64,000 bases of DNA. It comes from Tuctoria greenei. Taxonomy: Eukaryota; Streptophyta; Magnoliopsida; Poales; Poaceae. Below, one piece after another: positions 55,593 through 64,000 of this stretch. Position 1 is the stretch's first letter, and each line of letters starts with the position of its first letter. The DNA is taken from contig JAYESD010000001.1 in assembly GCA_036927565.1 (NCBI GenBank), forward strand, positions 114,743,110 to 114,807,109. The letters are read 5' to 3'. The notes beneath the pieces were generated by a model, which saw nothing but the letters and a program-made list of their open reading frames with translations, did not search any database and was not told the DNA's origin. Position numbers and translations under genes: made by a program.

Positions 55593-55666
55593 CGGACTAG
55601 TTCGGTCCATACACGGACAAGTCCGGTACCCCGGAGTAGTCCGTGCCTGAGTACCGGACAAGTCTG
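55593..55666. repeat. Palindrome cluster upstream of H's 3' gene (second)
   Basis: Four sites start at 55593, 55614, 55632 and 55655, mixing TAG and AAG centres, with some decayed positions. They end 115 bp before the ATG of the 3' gene. Confidence 0.75.
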
Positions 55667-55780
55667 ATGTTTCTGAACCTGAAACCTAATTCCTTAATTC
55701 CTTAATGCCATCCATTGCTATCTTGCCTTACCAATGCCTTTTATAACTTGTCATTATTCTTGCTCAATCATTCTCAGATC

Positions 55781-57342
55781 ATGTCGAGCTCCGACAACGA
55801 GATCTCCGACTTTGAGGCCGAGTTGGACCACGAGGTGGCACCTCGGTCCTCGGCGGGACTTGGCAAGAAACGCCATGAAAGACCTTTCGAGCCTGCTACT
55901 TCCCCTCCCCAAGTTCGGAGGAAGGTTTGTGCCAAGAAGGCCACCTCGAAGGCTGCTCCGTCTACAAGCGGCCTTCGTCAAGTAAAAGGAAAGGGCAAGG
56001 GAGTAGCAACGGGGCCAGTTGGGCCCTTGAAGCTCCATGCTCCCAGGGAAGGGGTCCGGGACCCCAATGAAGAGAAATTCAATGGGAAAGGCAGCGATGT
56101 GGCAGCCAAGCTCAGAAGCATTGATTGCTATGCAAGGCCAAAGCAGGCAGCTGATGGAAGGTTTTAGATAAACTTCCATGCAGATTTCTACAGGCTGGTT
56201 TACCTGCCAATGAAGACTCCGGTGGTGCGCAGTCAGTGGATTGACTGGGCCTACCTAGAGAAGAAGAAGAGCTCAGCTTTTGATGAAGTTATTGCAGCAG
56301 CTGAGAGGCATGGCCTGAAGGATCTCTTTGCCTTCAGGCATAACTGGAATGATGAGGTGATTGCACAGTTCTAGGCAACGTGCCACTTCTCGAGTGAAGA
56401 TGAAGAGAGTGTGACTTGGATGACCCACGGATCCAAGTATAGTATCACTCAAGAGGACTTCAATAATCTGCTTCATCTGGATACCTCTGACAATGACAGG
56501 CTGATCATCCACAACATAGGGGTCATTGAGAGGCACGGAATGAAGTTCATGTATGAGCCCAACTCTAAGTATGTTCCTCCCTCCACAATGAACATGAAGC
56601 CCTTCTTTGTGGTTCTGAACAGAGTTCTTCGGAAGACCATTGCCCCCAAGGATGGGGATGCAGGGAGTGTACAGGGCTACCTCCGGACTCTAATGAGGGT
56701 CATAAGCAAGAAGAGGCAGTTTGATGTTGCAGATTACATATGGAATGACATGGTCAACATCTCAAGCACCCCCAATAGGTCTTGTGGCTATGCTCCCTAC
56801 CTGATGTTTGTGATTGAGAAAGTCACAGGTATTGAGTTCGTGAAGGATGTGGAGCACACTCCTCTGAGGCCTCAGAAGCCTCAGCCTGTGAGTGTCCAGG
56901 CTGCTCCCAAACCGGCCTCAAGTCCTGAGGCACCGGCAAGAGAATGAGATGCTGCCAGGGCTGTCCCTACCTCCAGGGAAGCCCCTCAGAGAGGATCAGC
57001 TAGTGGGATCCTCAAGTACCTAACCGCCATATTCTCCTCCTGCAAGAAGACTAAGTAAAGCTTCATAAACTCAATCAGAAGAGGAAGGAGGATATGAGAT
57101 ACATCAAAGCCAATGTGAAGCAACTAAGTGAAAGGCCGGAGAACAACCCCATTGGATCTCCAGTAATTTCTGAAGATTCTGATCTTGACATCACCGAGCT
57201 CGGGCCTCTGAACCCCTCCGAGCTTGCCTACTTTGGCATTGGGGGCTCGAGCAGCTCTGCTCCCCATCCTCCCTCTCCTCCTCGTCAAGCGGAAAGCGAA
57301 GAAGATGAAGACGATGACGAGAGGACCGACAGTGAAGAGTGA
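55781..57342 (+). pseudogene. Element H additional 3' gene (plant transposon-protein domain)
   Basis: ATG 55781 (MSSSDNEISDFEAEL) starts an acidic then Lys-rich basic N terminus. A domain of about 250 residues follows: FYRLVYLPMK, VTWMTHGSKYSITQEDFNNL, MKPFFVVLNRVLRKT, DVADYIWNDMVNIS and SCGYAPYLMFVIEKVTG. This resembles the uncharacterised 'putative plant transposon protein' domain (I think PF20167) found in grass retroelements. Stops at 56165 (TAG), 56372 (TAG) and 56945 (TGA) interrupt one frame; a TAA and frameshift near 57055 lead to a last acidic part (MRYIKANVKQL to DDDERTDSEE) ending at 57342. In position it matches the env-like or extra frame of SIRE elements, but I see no signal peptide or membrane segment. 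Confidence 0.65.
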
Positions 57343-57791
57343 AGACCCTAGGACCCTCCTCTCCTTCTTTTTGGTGTCTTGATGACAAAGGGGGAGATCG
57401 AGGGGGAGTCTTAGCTTTAGCTGTGGTAGGGTTCGAGGAGAGAGTTCTCTTTATCTTTTATTTGTGATTGTAATAGTTTAACTGTGTTTTCCTATTAAGT
57501 TTGGTCCTGTGATGAATTGCTCATTTATTTGCGAGTATGTGATGAAAACTGCATTTTTGCTCCTGGAATGTCATATGCACTTTGTATCGGTTGATTAATG
57601 TAAATTCTGTCATTCTCAATGTATTCATGCACTTAGTATGCATCCCACCATAAAGAATGAACATATGAATATTTCTCTTGTTGCTTGATGTATTTTTGAG
57701 TCATATGTGCATACTTTATGAAAATCTCAAATTTTTGCCTTATTTTGTGAAATCTCAATTGGTTGTCATCAATCACCAAAAAGGGGGAGAT
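57343..57791 (+). other. Element H 3' non-coding region and polypurine tracts
   Basis: There is no gene. Purine tracts AAAGGGGGAGAT (about 57388) and GAGGGGGAG (about 57400) precede the final AAAAAGGGGGAGAT (57778-57791), which abuts the LTR and is the polypurine tract. Confidence 0.7.
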
Positions 57792-59355
57792 TGAAAGTGC
57801 ATCTAGGACTCCCTTGTGGGTTTTGGATGATTTATGACAAGCAATTGGGATCCTAATCCTTTTGTTGAGATGAATGCAGGCAAATGATGAAAAATGAGCA
57901 AAATGCCAAAAAGAAGGGAAATGAGAAGCAAAGTAAATTTGAGCTCAAGGAGAAGAAAATAGTAGTTTATTATGTATGGAGTGTGTTAAGGAAACACATC
58001 CAAGAGCTCAATCTCTTTCAAGCACACACACATAATGCACAAAGTTATACAGGACCGGACTAGTCCGAAAATAGTCGGACTAGTCCGATATCACATTCTG
58101 CACTAGATCGGACAAGTCCGGTCCCCACCAGACTAGTCCGATATCTTTCTGATTCACTTTGGACTAGTCCTCCCCAATGCGGACTAGTCCTCAACACAAT
58201 GCACAAGTCACACAAAATCGGACAAGTCCGTTATAATCCGGACTAGTCCGATATTCATTCTGATCCACTTCGGACAAGTCCGGTGTCTACACGGACTAGT
58301 CCGATATACACACTGATCTAAATCGGACAAGTCCTCCAAGTGCGGACTTGTCATTCTAAAAACTTAGGGTTTCATGTGTCCGGACAAGTCCGATGGCAAT
58401 CGGACTAGTCCGAAGATTTCCAGTAGCGAAATTGGACAAGTCCGTTTTCAAACGGACTAGTCCGATATTCCTGGACACTTAGGGTTTGCTACTCACAGCA
58501 CACCGGACTAGTCCGGTGACCACCACAGACTAGTCCGATCTTTCTAAACCCTAACGGTCACTTTTAGAAACCCCATATAAATAGAGGTGCACGGCCCACT
58601 TTCACACGCACTCGAACCCTAGCGCTGTCACACCTCCCAAGAGACTCAAAAACCACCTTTCTCCACGAAATTAAGTGCAAAATCGATCAATCTATTGAAG
58701 ATCACTTCTAGATCATTGGAGAGACACTTGGCACACATCATTGAGCTCTTGGTTTGATTCTCTAACACACTCTTGTGTTTCAATTTGTAATTTTTGAGTG
58801 TGTTATTGGTGGCTTTGTAAGTTGTAATCAAGGGAGCTCTCAACGTGTGAGAACGCCCCTTCAACTTGGTTATTTACCCCTTTGTGATTAGTGGAAGAGG
58901 ATTGGCCTTCGTGGCGATCCGACGAGGGCAGGGTTGGAGAAGACCCGGTCCTTTTGTGGGCTCCTCAACGTGGATGTAGGTTGCCTTCGTGGTAGTCGAA
59001 CCACGGGATAAATCTTGTGTCTTGTCCTTTTGTGTTCTTCATCTTAATTGATCAACTTAATCTAGGGTTTGATTCACTTTGTTCAATTTGAGTTAATTTG
59101 TTAAACAAGAGCCTTAATTGTCATAGAAGTTGACATACAACTATTAAACTGTCATTTAAGTCTATATTTCCGCTGCCTACATTAACGAATCAATCAAATT
59201 GACTGAACTTGATCAACTTAGCCCGTGAAAACCGGACTAGTCTGCACTTTACCGGACTAGTCCGATATCTCTGGTATTGACTGTGTTGTTGAGTGTTACA
59301 GGAACTGAGAAAAATTCAAAAAGGCCTATTCACCCCCCCTCTAGGCCTACATTCA
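57792..59355 (+). repeat. Element H 3' LTR
   Basis: The LTR is 1564 bp, nearly identical to 48556-50118. The palindrome array is at 58056-58537. Several sites damaged in one LTR are intact in the other; for example the degenerate site at 49107 is CGGACTTGTC here. Confidence 0.93.
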
Positions 59356-59646
59356 CTGCCGGCCCCGTCGCCCTGTCTCGCCCCGCCGCCCCAGTCGCAT
59401 AAGGTACTTCGTGCCTCTTCGATTCGACTTGGCTGGAGCCGAATGCCTGATGTGGAGCCGAGTTCTGTGATGATAGTATTAGCAATCACAATGTTTCCAT
59501 AATCACAACAACAAGGTTTAGTTAAGGGGTACAACAGTCTTTTAGTGTCCAGAACAAAATTAGTTTTGTGGTTCCAAACAACCAGCAACTAATAATTAGC
59601 TGGCTAATAATTAGTTGGCCCAATTTAGCTAATACATTATTAGCTA

Positions 59647-59681
59647 GCTAATAATTAGTTTTGGAGGTTCCAAACAGGTCC
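59647..59681 (-). repeat. Element G right terminal inverted repeat
   Basis: This is the inverse of 48098-48132 with a few mismatches, followed by TTA. AT-rich subterminal repeats (CTAATAATTAGCT) precede it from about 59588. Confidence 0.82.
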
Positions 59682-60378
59682 TTAAGCAGTTGTGGAAAGT
59701 TTCGGTTCGTGATTTGAGTAGGATTAGAGTCCTAGTTGAGATTGGGTTGGTCTAATGGCTGGTTATATAAGCAAGGGAGGCCAGAGATCGTTGTAGACGA
59801 CTTTGAGGCTGTTCCTCTTATGGTTTGATCAAGAAAATTCGTAGTTTGAAGGAACTTTTGTGCCTTGTTCGTCCGACTTGCTCCAGACAAGTTTTTCTCG
59901 TCGAGTTTCTGCACAGCACTACCTTTCTTCGGTGGTTTTATCATAACTCGAGTTTTACAGATCCAATTGACGTGATTCTTTTTGAGTTGTCTTCAAAACT
60001 AGATTATCTATCGTCTGTCAAAATTTCACGGTCATTGGATTTGTGGTTTCAGATCTACACAAGTTTTTTTTGCAGTGTTCCAGAACTGTTTTTCTCGAGT
60101 AGGACAGATTGACCTTTGTTCGATCTTTCAATCGTAACTTGAGATTCTCTCGACGGATTTGAGTGATTCTTGCTGTGTAATCTTGTGACTTGATTCTCTA
60201 TGATATCTATCACTTTTGTCACAGTGAAACACGTTTAGATTAGTCTCACACACGATTTCTTTAACAAATCATTTTTCTGCCGAAGGGGTTGGAATTTAAT
60301 TCTTTCCGCTGCGTAAGATTTTTTTAGTCTACCATTCACCCCCCTCTGGTAGCTTTTCACGTGCTCTTCGATCCTATA
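59682..60378 (+). repeat. Element D 3' LTR, right part
   Basis: This continues 47195-48097 after element G and matches 11576-12272. TATATAA is at 59764-59770. It ends GATCCTATA at 60378, followed by ATGGG. Confidence 0.87.
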
Positions 60379-61090
60379 ATGGGCCATCGCAGCAGGCAAA
60401 GCGCTTATGAAGCTTTGCGAGCTTCATCAAGATGCCATGGCTGGGACACAATTTGCTCTTCTCCCGGTCCGTGGTGCTGCTGGTTTTGAGTGGCAACGTC
60501 GTATGGTTTCGGCCAATCAACCATATGGTGACACAACCTCGACAACACTTGGGACTTATGCCGCTGCATCCAGCATGTTGGTTCATACACAAGGTGAAAT
60601 CCTTCGGGAGCAATTCGAAGCCTTGAGGCAAGCGATTGAATGGGGTGAAACTCTTGATTATATCAATGAGAACCTACGTTCGTTCCTGGCTCCAACGAAT
60701 CCCTGACTGAATCAATGTGAGGATCAGGTTCATCACACTCGTACTAGACTACAAAAAGCTTGTGCTGAACTGCGGCAAACTCGCAAGGAACTGCAACAAA
60801 CTCGTGATGGACTGCATGTGAGTCAGTTGGAGGTGCAGCAACAGCAAGAGCAGCTGTTGGTAGTCACTGAGGCACGAGATGAAGCCGTTGAAGAAGCTCA
60901 AAATTGGGAGTTTGAGGCAGGCCAACTTCAGGACGATTTGATTGAGGCCGAAGCACACTTGCCGCACCCAGTCATGTTTCCACCAGCTCATGACATGCCA
61001 CTGAATATGGGTGAGCAGGTGCTCTCAGGTTCTGAGGAGGAAGAAGATCCTGAGATAATCGAGTACATCGATGAGGATCCATCGGATTAG
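60379..61090 (+). pseudogene. Element C ORF0, C-terminal part
   Basis: The frame interrupted at 10579 resumes with GCC at 60383. It encodes about 107 codons to TGA at 60704, then continues in frame to TAG at 61088-61090. It matches element F's ORF0. The section after the stop is a clear coiled coil (KACAELRQTRKELQQTRDGL, QQQQEQLLVV) and ends acidic (SGSEEEEDPEIIEYIDE). The TGA lies where F's alignment has Arg, suggesting a CGA to TGA change. Confidence 0.7.
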
Positions 61091-61451
61091 GACGGGGCAA
61101 CACTACTGCCATCACGGGGCAACGTATAGTTAGTGGTTGCTCGTGTTTATTTTGTAGCCATGTTTGTGTCATATTATAAATAGTAGTGGGTGTGTAGGAA
61201 TTTACAAGCTGTGTATGAGGACTCATGGAGACCAAGTATAGTTGGGATGCACTTTTGTAGTGGGAGTCTGTCCTTTTGGAGTTCACTATTGTAAACTTGG
61301 CCATGACATAATATATCTTGTATAAAGTTTGTACTTTAACAATATATGTGAATGTTATGCAATTATGACATTGTACATGCTCACACTACTGTGGTATAGA
61401 ATGGATGAAGAAACAAACATGTTGCTGATTTTTAAATCATGTTGATGCATA
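61091..61451 (+). other. Spacer between ORF0 and gag of C
   Basis: This 361-bp stretch is non-coding, with the same length as the equivalent stretch in F (25794-26154). Confidence 0.55.
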
Positions 61452-62621
61452 ATGGTGCGTACACGTTCTACATTCGAAATGGGAGGCTCGACCCGGGGTC
61501 GTGAGGATGAATCTCCGACCCGGGAGCAAACCGCGACACCGCAGTAACAAGTTCCTCCACCACCACCACCTGAACCTCCAAGGACTCTCGCGGAGATTCT
61601 GTCTGCAGTACTCGGCTCGTGCGACGAGCAAACCGAGTTAGTTCGGATGTTGGTACAAAATTCATCCCGTCAAGGGGGGCGACAAGACAATGGGTAACAC
61701 CAGCCCCAAAAGAGTTCGTACTCGGACTTCATGGCGATGCATCCACCGTTCTTCATGGAGGCCGAGGAGCCTCTGGAAGCGGAAAACTTTATCCGCACCC
61801 TCGAGGCGAAGTACGGTTTGCTATAATGCACCAAACAGCAGAAGGCGCTGTTTGCATCGCAACAGCTTTAGGGATCCGCCGGTGCTTGGTGGGCGAACTA
61901 CATCGCGTCACTGCCGGCTGGTCATGCGGTCACATGGACCGAATTCTGGGAGGCGTTCCGCGCCTACCAGATACCTCTCGATATAATGAAGAGGAAGCTT
62001 CAAGAATTTTTAGAGCTGAAGCAAGGCGGGAGGAGTGCCCACGAATACCCCCACGCTTTCAACCATCTAGTGCATTACACGCCGGATTATGTGAGGATGG
62101 AAGATAGGAAGTGAGATGTATTCTTCCGGGGCCTTAATCCGAAGATAAAGGTCCAACTCGCACAATGCAACCGTAGCACCTTCAACGACATTGTCAATGT
62201 TGCAATTGTACTGGAAGATGCTCAACATGAGCTTGTTTCTGGTAAGAGAAAATGGAGTGCGCCGTCGAGCAGCAGCGGGGGTGGTCCGCAGAAGTACCGC
62301 ATGGTGTATCGCTCACCATCCGGTCAGCGATGGCAGCCACCAGCGCGACCGCAGCAATTCCGCAGTCGTTCTTTCAACGTTCGGCACTTCCGACCGTCAT
62401 TTCCACAACAGTAGCAGCAGCAGCAAAGGATGGTCCCGCGTGCATATCCACCTGCACCATGTGAACCGGGATTCCGTCCGCAGATTGGTGGGAACCCGAC
62501 ACAATACACGTGCTATACGTGTGGCCGTGTAGGACATTTCGCGAGGGACAGCCCTGAGCAGCGTCAAGGCAGCGGTCAAGCATCATATCAGGGTGCAACT
62601 CAGCCCTGCAACCTGCCATGA
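61452..62621 (+). pseudogene. Element C gag
   Basis: ATG 61452 (MVRTRS) opens a frame with six internal stops (61545, 61695, 61824, 61869, 62112, 62412) and an end at 62619-62621. The capsid core (FIRTLEAKYGLL, WANYIASLPAGHAVTW, RAYQIPLDIMKRKLQEFLEL) and a zinc knuckle are clear, but the last Cys of the knuckle is Ser (CYTCGRVGHFARDS). This is the most stop-ridden gag here. Confidence 0.78.
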
Positions 62622-64000
62622 AACCAGCACCAAAACCCGGCAACGTCCACTACATAGCCATCGAAGACGTGCCAGGAAGGCGAACCCATCCTCGCAAGTA
62701 CATTTTTTCTACTTGCTCATCCCGTAGTCATATTATTTGACTCTGGTGCCACCCATAATTTCATTAGCCAATCATATGTTATCAAGCATCAATTATCTAT
62801 CACCCCCACATAAAGTCCATATTTGATCTGCTATGCGGGTGGGAAAATAGCAGCGGACATGAAAGTCCATAAAGCACAACTTAAGATGCGTGGGAATATC
62901 TATCCGACTTCTCTAATTATATTAGAGGGTTAAAAGCCTGATGTTATCTTAGGAATGTCGTGGCTGCACCGTCGTGGTGCTGTTCTCGACATTGTTCCAC
63001 GTGTTGTCCATTTGAACTCTCCACTACATGAACCACACACTCTTATTCTAGACCGCCTTATCCAAGAAATTCCATCCACATATAACACTGAAGCCACAAA
63101 GCTTGAAGACATTCGTGTGGTCAGTGAATATTCGGACGTTTTTCTCGACGACCTTTCGGGATGCCACCGGATAGGGACATCGTGTTCAAAATTGAACTTA
63201 TTCTGGGGATGACGCCTATTTCTCGAAGGCCGTACAAGATGGCACCAAATGAGTTGGCGGAATTAAAGGAGGATTTGAAGGACCTGCTGGACAAAGGTCT
63301 CATATGCATAAGTTCGTTACCTTGGCGCTGCTCCGCATTGTTTGTGAAGAAGAAGGACAAGACATTACGTCTATGCATGGACTATCGCCGCTCAATGCCA
63401 TGACGATCAAGAATAAGTATCCACTACCTCGCATCGATATCATATTCGATAAATTAGTGGGTGCAAAAGTATTCTCAGCGATGGATTTTCGGTCTGGATA
63501 TCATCAAATAAAAATCTAACCGGAGGATATACCGAAGACGACATTCTCAACAAGATAGGGGCTCTAGGAATATCTCGTCTTGTCGTTCGGACTTACCAAC
63601 GCGCTGGCTCACTTCATGTATTTGATGAATTCAGTGTTCATGCCGGAGTTGGAAAAGTTTGTCATGGTCTTCATCAATGACATCTTGGTTTATTCGAAAT
63701 CAGAGGAAGAACACATCAAACACTTGCATATCATGCTCCAACGATTGCGAGATAACAAGCTTTGCAAAATTCAGCAAGTGTGAGTTTTGGATCAGCCAAG
63801 TACCATTTCTTGGTCACATTATTTCAGCAGCGGGCATCACTATTGATCCAAGCAAAATTGTGCAAGTGCTGAAATGGAAGTCTCCAATGTCCGTACACGA
63901 AGTTCGGAACTTTCTCGGATTAGCGGGATATTATGGGAGATTCATTCCACAAAAATCGCTAAACCAATGACGGATCTACTAAAAAAGGGGACTAAATATA
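62622..64000 (+). pseudogene. Element C protease and reverse transcriptase (runs off the window)
   Basis: A frameshift near 62670 precedes the protease site VILFDSGATHNFIS. Further stops and shifts lie in the protease tail and near 63160 and 63400. RT shows RRPYKMAPNELAELK, LPRIDIIFDKL, DFRSGYHQIKI, FGLTNALAHF and then FINDILVYS. The first of the two catalytic aspartates is Asn (63676-63678). The connection (CEFWISQVPFLGHIIS, FLGLAGYYGRF) follows to the window edge. Integrase and the 3' LTR would lie beyond. Confidence 0.8.

Larger units (their letters stand above)
54821..55780 (+). other. Region between pol and the 3' gene of H
   Basis: There is no supported gene. It holds two clusters of palindromes (55065-55196 and 55593-55666). 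From about 55200 to 55450 the sequence resembles a 5' leader rich in CCTCTC and ending near ACCCTAG. It could act as a promoter or splice region for the 3' gene, which is inference. Confidence 0.5.
48556..59355 (+). mobile_element. Element H: SIRE-like Ty1/copia element with intact gag-pol frame
   Basis: H is 10.8 kb, with LTRs at 48556-50118 and 57792-59355, initiator-Met primer site, one gag-pol frame, an additional 3' gene and a polypurine tract. The flanks CCGCC and CTGCC form a target duplication with one mismatch in G's GC-rich block. The LTRs differ at roughly three dozen of 1563 positions by eye. Its LTR contains phased palindrome pairs. H is the least decayed element here, although its integrase zinc finger and 3' gene are damaged. 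Confidence 0.92.
48098..59681. mobile_element. Element G: PIF/Harbinger (Tourist-like) TIR element, split by H
   Basis: The ends are inverted repeats (GGGCCTGTTTGGAACC at 48098 and its complement GGTTCCAAACAGGTCC at 59666-59681), with similarity over about 35 bp. TTA flanks both ends (48095-48097 and 59682-59684) and D's other LTR has a single TAA at the same place. The TTA duplication and this TIR type indicate PIF/Harbinger. Without H it is only about 780 bp and encodes no transposase, so it depends on one made elsewhere. Confidence 0.83.
10580..60378 (+). mobile_element. Element D: SIRE-like Ty1/copia element, host of E and G
   Basis: D has LTRs at 10580-12272 and at 47195-48097 plus 59682-60378 (split by G), an initiator-Met primer site, and gag, protease, integrase, RT and RNase H in copia order on the plus strand. 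E interrupts gag. The flanks GTGGG and ATGGG form a target duplication with one mismatch inside C's ORF0. Two separate CCHC motifs, coiled-coil-rich linker sequence and several purine tracts before the 3' LTR fit the SIRE (Opie/Maximus-type) lineage. That lineage call is tentative. Many frameshifts and stops make D defective. Confidence 0.85.
4833..64000 (+). mobile_element. Element C: Tekay/RIRE3-like gypsy element, split by element D
   Basis: The visible parts are 4833-10579 and 60379-64000 on the plus strand. In order they are the 5' LTR, a primer site, a leader, ORF0, gag, protease and RT up to the window edge; the 3' LTR is outside. Leader and protein sequences are clearly related to element F, so C and F belong to one family. 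Element D inserted into ORF0 with a target duplication GTGGG/ATGGG (one mismatch). Leaving out D and one copy of the duplication keeps the ORF0 frame. C has more stop codons than any other element here, consistent with its outer position in the nest. Confidence 0.85.

Noticed and set aside
1..64000. A host gene or non-coding RNA gene between elements
   Set aside because: All gaps are accounted for by element parts. I found no exon chain with a host-type domain and no tRNA cloverleaf or rRNA similarity; the TGGTATCAGAG sequences are primer-binding sites.

Overview
The window looks like repeat-rich plant nuclear DNA. The element families point to a grass (Poaceae): Tekay/RIRE3-like Ty3/gypsy elements with an extra reading frame before gag, a Tat-like gypsy element with an antisense gene, SIRE-like Ty1/copia elements, and a Tourist/Harbinger-type element flanked by TTA. 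I cannot name a species. I see no host gene, rRNA, tRNA or CRISPR array; essentially every base belongs to a transposable element.

Layout. Element A (1-3772, minus strand, cut by the window start) is a gypsy-type element with gag but no polymerase. It sits in the LTR tail of B (3773-4832), a Tat-like fragment. B is interrupted by C (4833 to the window end, plus strand), a Tekay-like element with a 3.8-kb LTR. C's first gene, ORF0, is split at 10579/60379 by D (10580-60378, plus strand), a decayed SIRE-like copia element. D carries two further insertions. E (12985-41343, minus strand, Tat-like) sits in D's gag and is itself split by F (17014-33333, minus strand, Tekay-like; 4.2-kb LTRs; perfect GCCAT target duplication). 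G (48098-59681), a TIR element with TTA duplications, sits in D's 3' LTR and carries H (48556-59355, plus strand, SIRE-like copia). Nesting is therefore five deep along two routes: B>C>D>E>F and B>C>D>G>H. Most junctions were placed from target duplications or from reading frames that resume across the insertion.

Age and activity. Decay follows nesting order. C's gag frame has six internal stops and D is full of stops and frameshifts. E and F keep long frames broken mostly by point stops. H, the innermost on its route, has an uninterrupted gag-pol of about 1549 codons. Still, each family I could inspect has lost something important: C an RT aspartate, E an integrase aspartate and part of RT, F has altered integrase acids, and H has lost the integrase zinc-binding residues.

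Most interesting signal. The LTR promoter of H contains nine pairs of a 12-bp palindrome (CGGACTAGTCCG or CGGACAAGTCCG). The two members of a pair start about 20 bp apart, and the pairs repeat mostly every 51-59 bp, ending about 40 bp before a TATA box. The same pairs recur near the LTR end and upstream of H's extra 3' gene. D, a different copia element, has CCG-core motifs at the same 20-bp pitch in its LTR, and the gypsy element E has CCGGAGC/GCTCCGG motifs with G-boxes in its promoter and a hairpin array between its two convergent genes. This suggests helically phased regulatory arrays in several LTR families.
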